Origin: Rhabdornis inornatus | Lineage: Eukaryota; Chordata; Aves; Passeriformes; Rhabdornithidae | DNA: 64,000 nt | Assembly: GCA_013397075.1 (NCBI GenBank) | Contig: VWZS01006805.1 | Span: 1 to 64,000, forward strand | Reading direction: 5' to 3' | In this document: in pieces, positions 63,201 through 64,000 of the stretch | Layout of the letters: each line of letters begins with the position of its first letter | Numbering within the stretch: the stretch's first letter is position 1 | Translations under genes and position numbers: made by a program | Notes under the pieces: model-generated | Database searches by the model: none | What the model saw: the letters and a program-made list of their open reading frames with translations, nothing else | What the model was told of the DNA's origin: nothing

Positions 63201-64000
63201 TATGGACAAACCTATATCCATTGTTCTTATCTCCATGTATCCACACAGCTCACATGCCAATGGGGAGGCCTATGACCCATCCATGGCATTATCTTGGAAT
63301 TAAGTCCAATATAATTTGTCCTGCACTCGAACAAACACCTTCCTCTGGCACTTATTGGGAGTGCAAATAAGATACTAAAGAGATACTGGCTTTATTGTGT
63401 GTTTCAACTAGGGCTGCCAGGATTCCACATTCTGTAATCAATTTCACAGTATTTTTTTCCTGTTAAACCTCAGGGGACTGCTTTGAAAAAGTGTTTGTTT
63501 GTGAGTAAAACCTGAAAAAAGTCCAACCTTTTCTAGTTGGGGAAAAAAAACACTTGGATGTGTGTGTGAAACATAAGCTAGAACTTAAAAAATTTAACAG
63601 TAAAGAAGGCTTCTTAACCTCCCTCCTTAAAGTTCCTATTTTTAAACTGAGCTTGACAATTTCTAATATCCTCGAGATCTCCAAGACTAACGAAATTTTC
63701 CTGGATCTTTAATATGATCACTAACAAATGGATGAGCAAGGTACTTTTTGAGAAGCATCATCACAGCTATTTTGACCATACCCACACACTAGAACTTTAA
63801 TTTTGAAGACCTAGTCAATATGCAATCTATCTCTCTCCAGCCTTGAATTGGTCTCTGTCTCATTTAAATTTGGAAAAAAAAAAGCTGGAAGAACAGCTAG
63901 CAGCCCCAAAATAGGGCACTAGTTTGCCCACTCTCGCATCAACAATTTTTAAAGATCTGCAGTTCAATGCCCCACTAAACTGCACATCCCTCCAGCTGCA
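60257..64000. other. Non-coding sequence to the end of the window
   Basis: No transposon, RNA gene or convincing exon was recognised. A minus frame at 62270-62548 reads like globular protein by composition, but it lacks splice sites at both ends and any family motif that I know. Confidence 0.4.

Noticed and set aside
1..64000. CRISPR arrays, bacterial operons, tRNA or rRNA genes
   Set aside because: No regularly spaced direct repeats, cloverleaf signatures or prokaryotic gene organisation were seen; the content is vertebrate.

Overview
This window reads as non-coding vertebrate DNA, most likely from a bird and probably a passerine-like one. The clearest evidence is three copies of the chicken-repeat-1 (CR1) LINE with their typical 3' ends, a solo LTR of the avian ERVL type, and a second solo LTR in the antisense direction. 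Stop codons are dense in all frames, CpG is scarce outside a few spots, and there are no operons, ribosome binding sites or other bacterial features. Calls were made by reading the sequence; no alignment was run.

Protein-coding content is very small. The one segment I regard as a real exon lies on the minus strand at 2609-2765 (157 nt). It has a strong polypyrimidine acceptor, 52 open codons and a GT donor, and it is richer in CpG than its surroundings. It encodes a basic, phospho-site-rich segment that I could not assign to a named gene. If it is real, much of the window is intron or flank of a minus-strand gene. Two weaker minus-strand candidates fit that view: a CpG-enriched block ending in a GTGAGT donor (18072-18430), and a 63-nt open segment between splice consensus sites (55261-55323).

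Layout: 1-2608 intron-like; 2609-2765 exon; 2766-18060 intron-like, with two AT-rich segments that look like conserved non-coding DNA (about 7960-8275 and 9640-9900) and a small CAGGTA-containing tandem repeat; 18.06-18.62 kb CpG block plus an AT-rich regulatory-looking element; 19391-21080 minus-strand CR1 keeping endonuclease remnants but lacking most of the reverse transcriptase; 22015-22967 antisense solo LTR; 24804-24940 a long AAAAGG array; 29.58-30.19 kb a CA repeat and a degenerate interstitial telomeric repeat; 35790-36760 plus-strand CR1; 41.5-42.0 and 48.9-49.8 kb further regulatory-looking segments; 46032-46093 a perfect inverted repeat; 53946-54248 minus-strand CR1 3' end; 59536-60256 ERVL-type solo LTR; the rest is unique-looking non-coding DNA.

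I found no previously undescribed multi-gene system. The items most worth a second look are the orphan exon, the possible alternative first exon, the RT-deleted CR1, the 62-nt palindrome, the interstitial telomeric tract and the pure 20-unit hexamer array.
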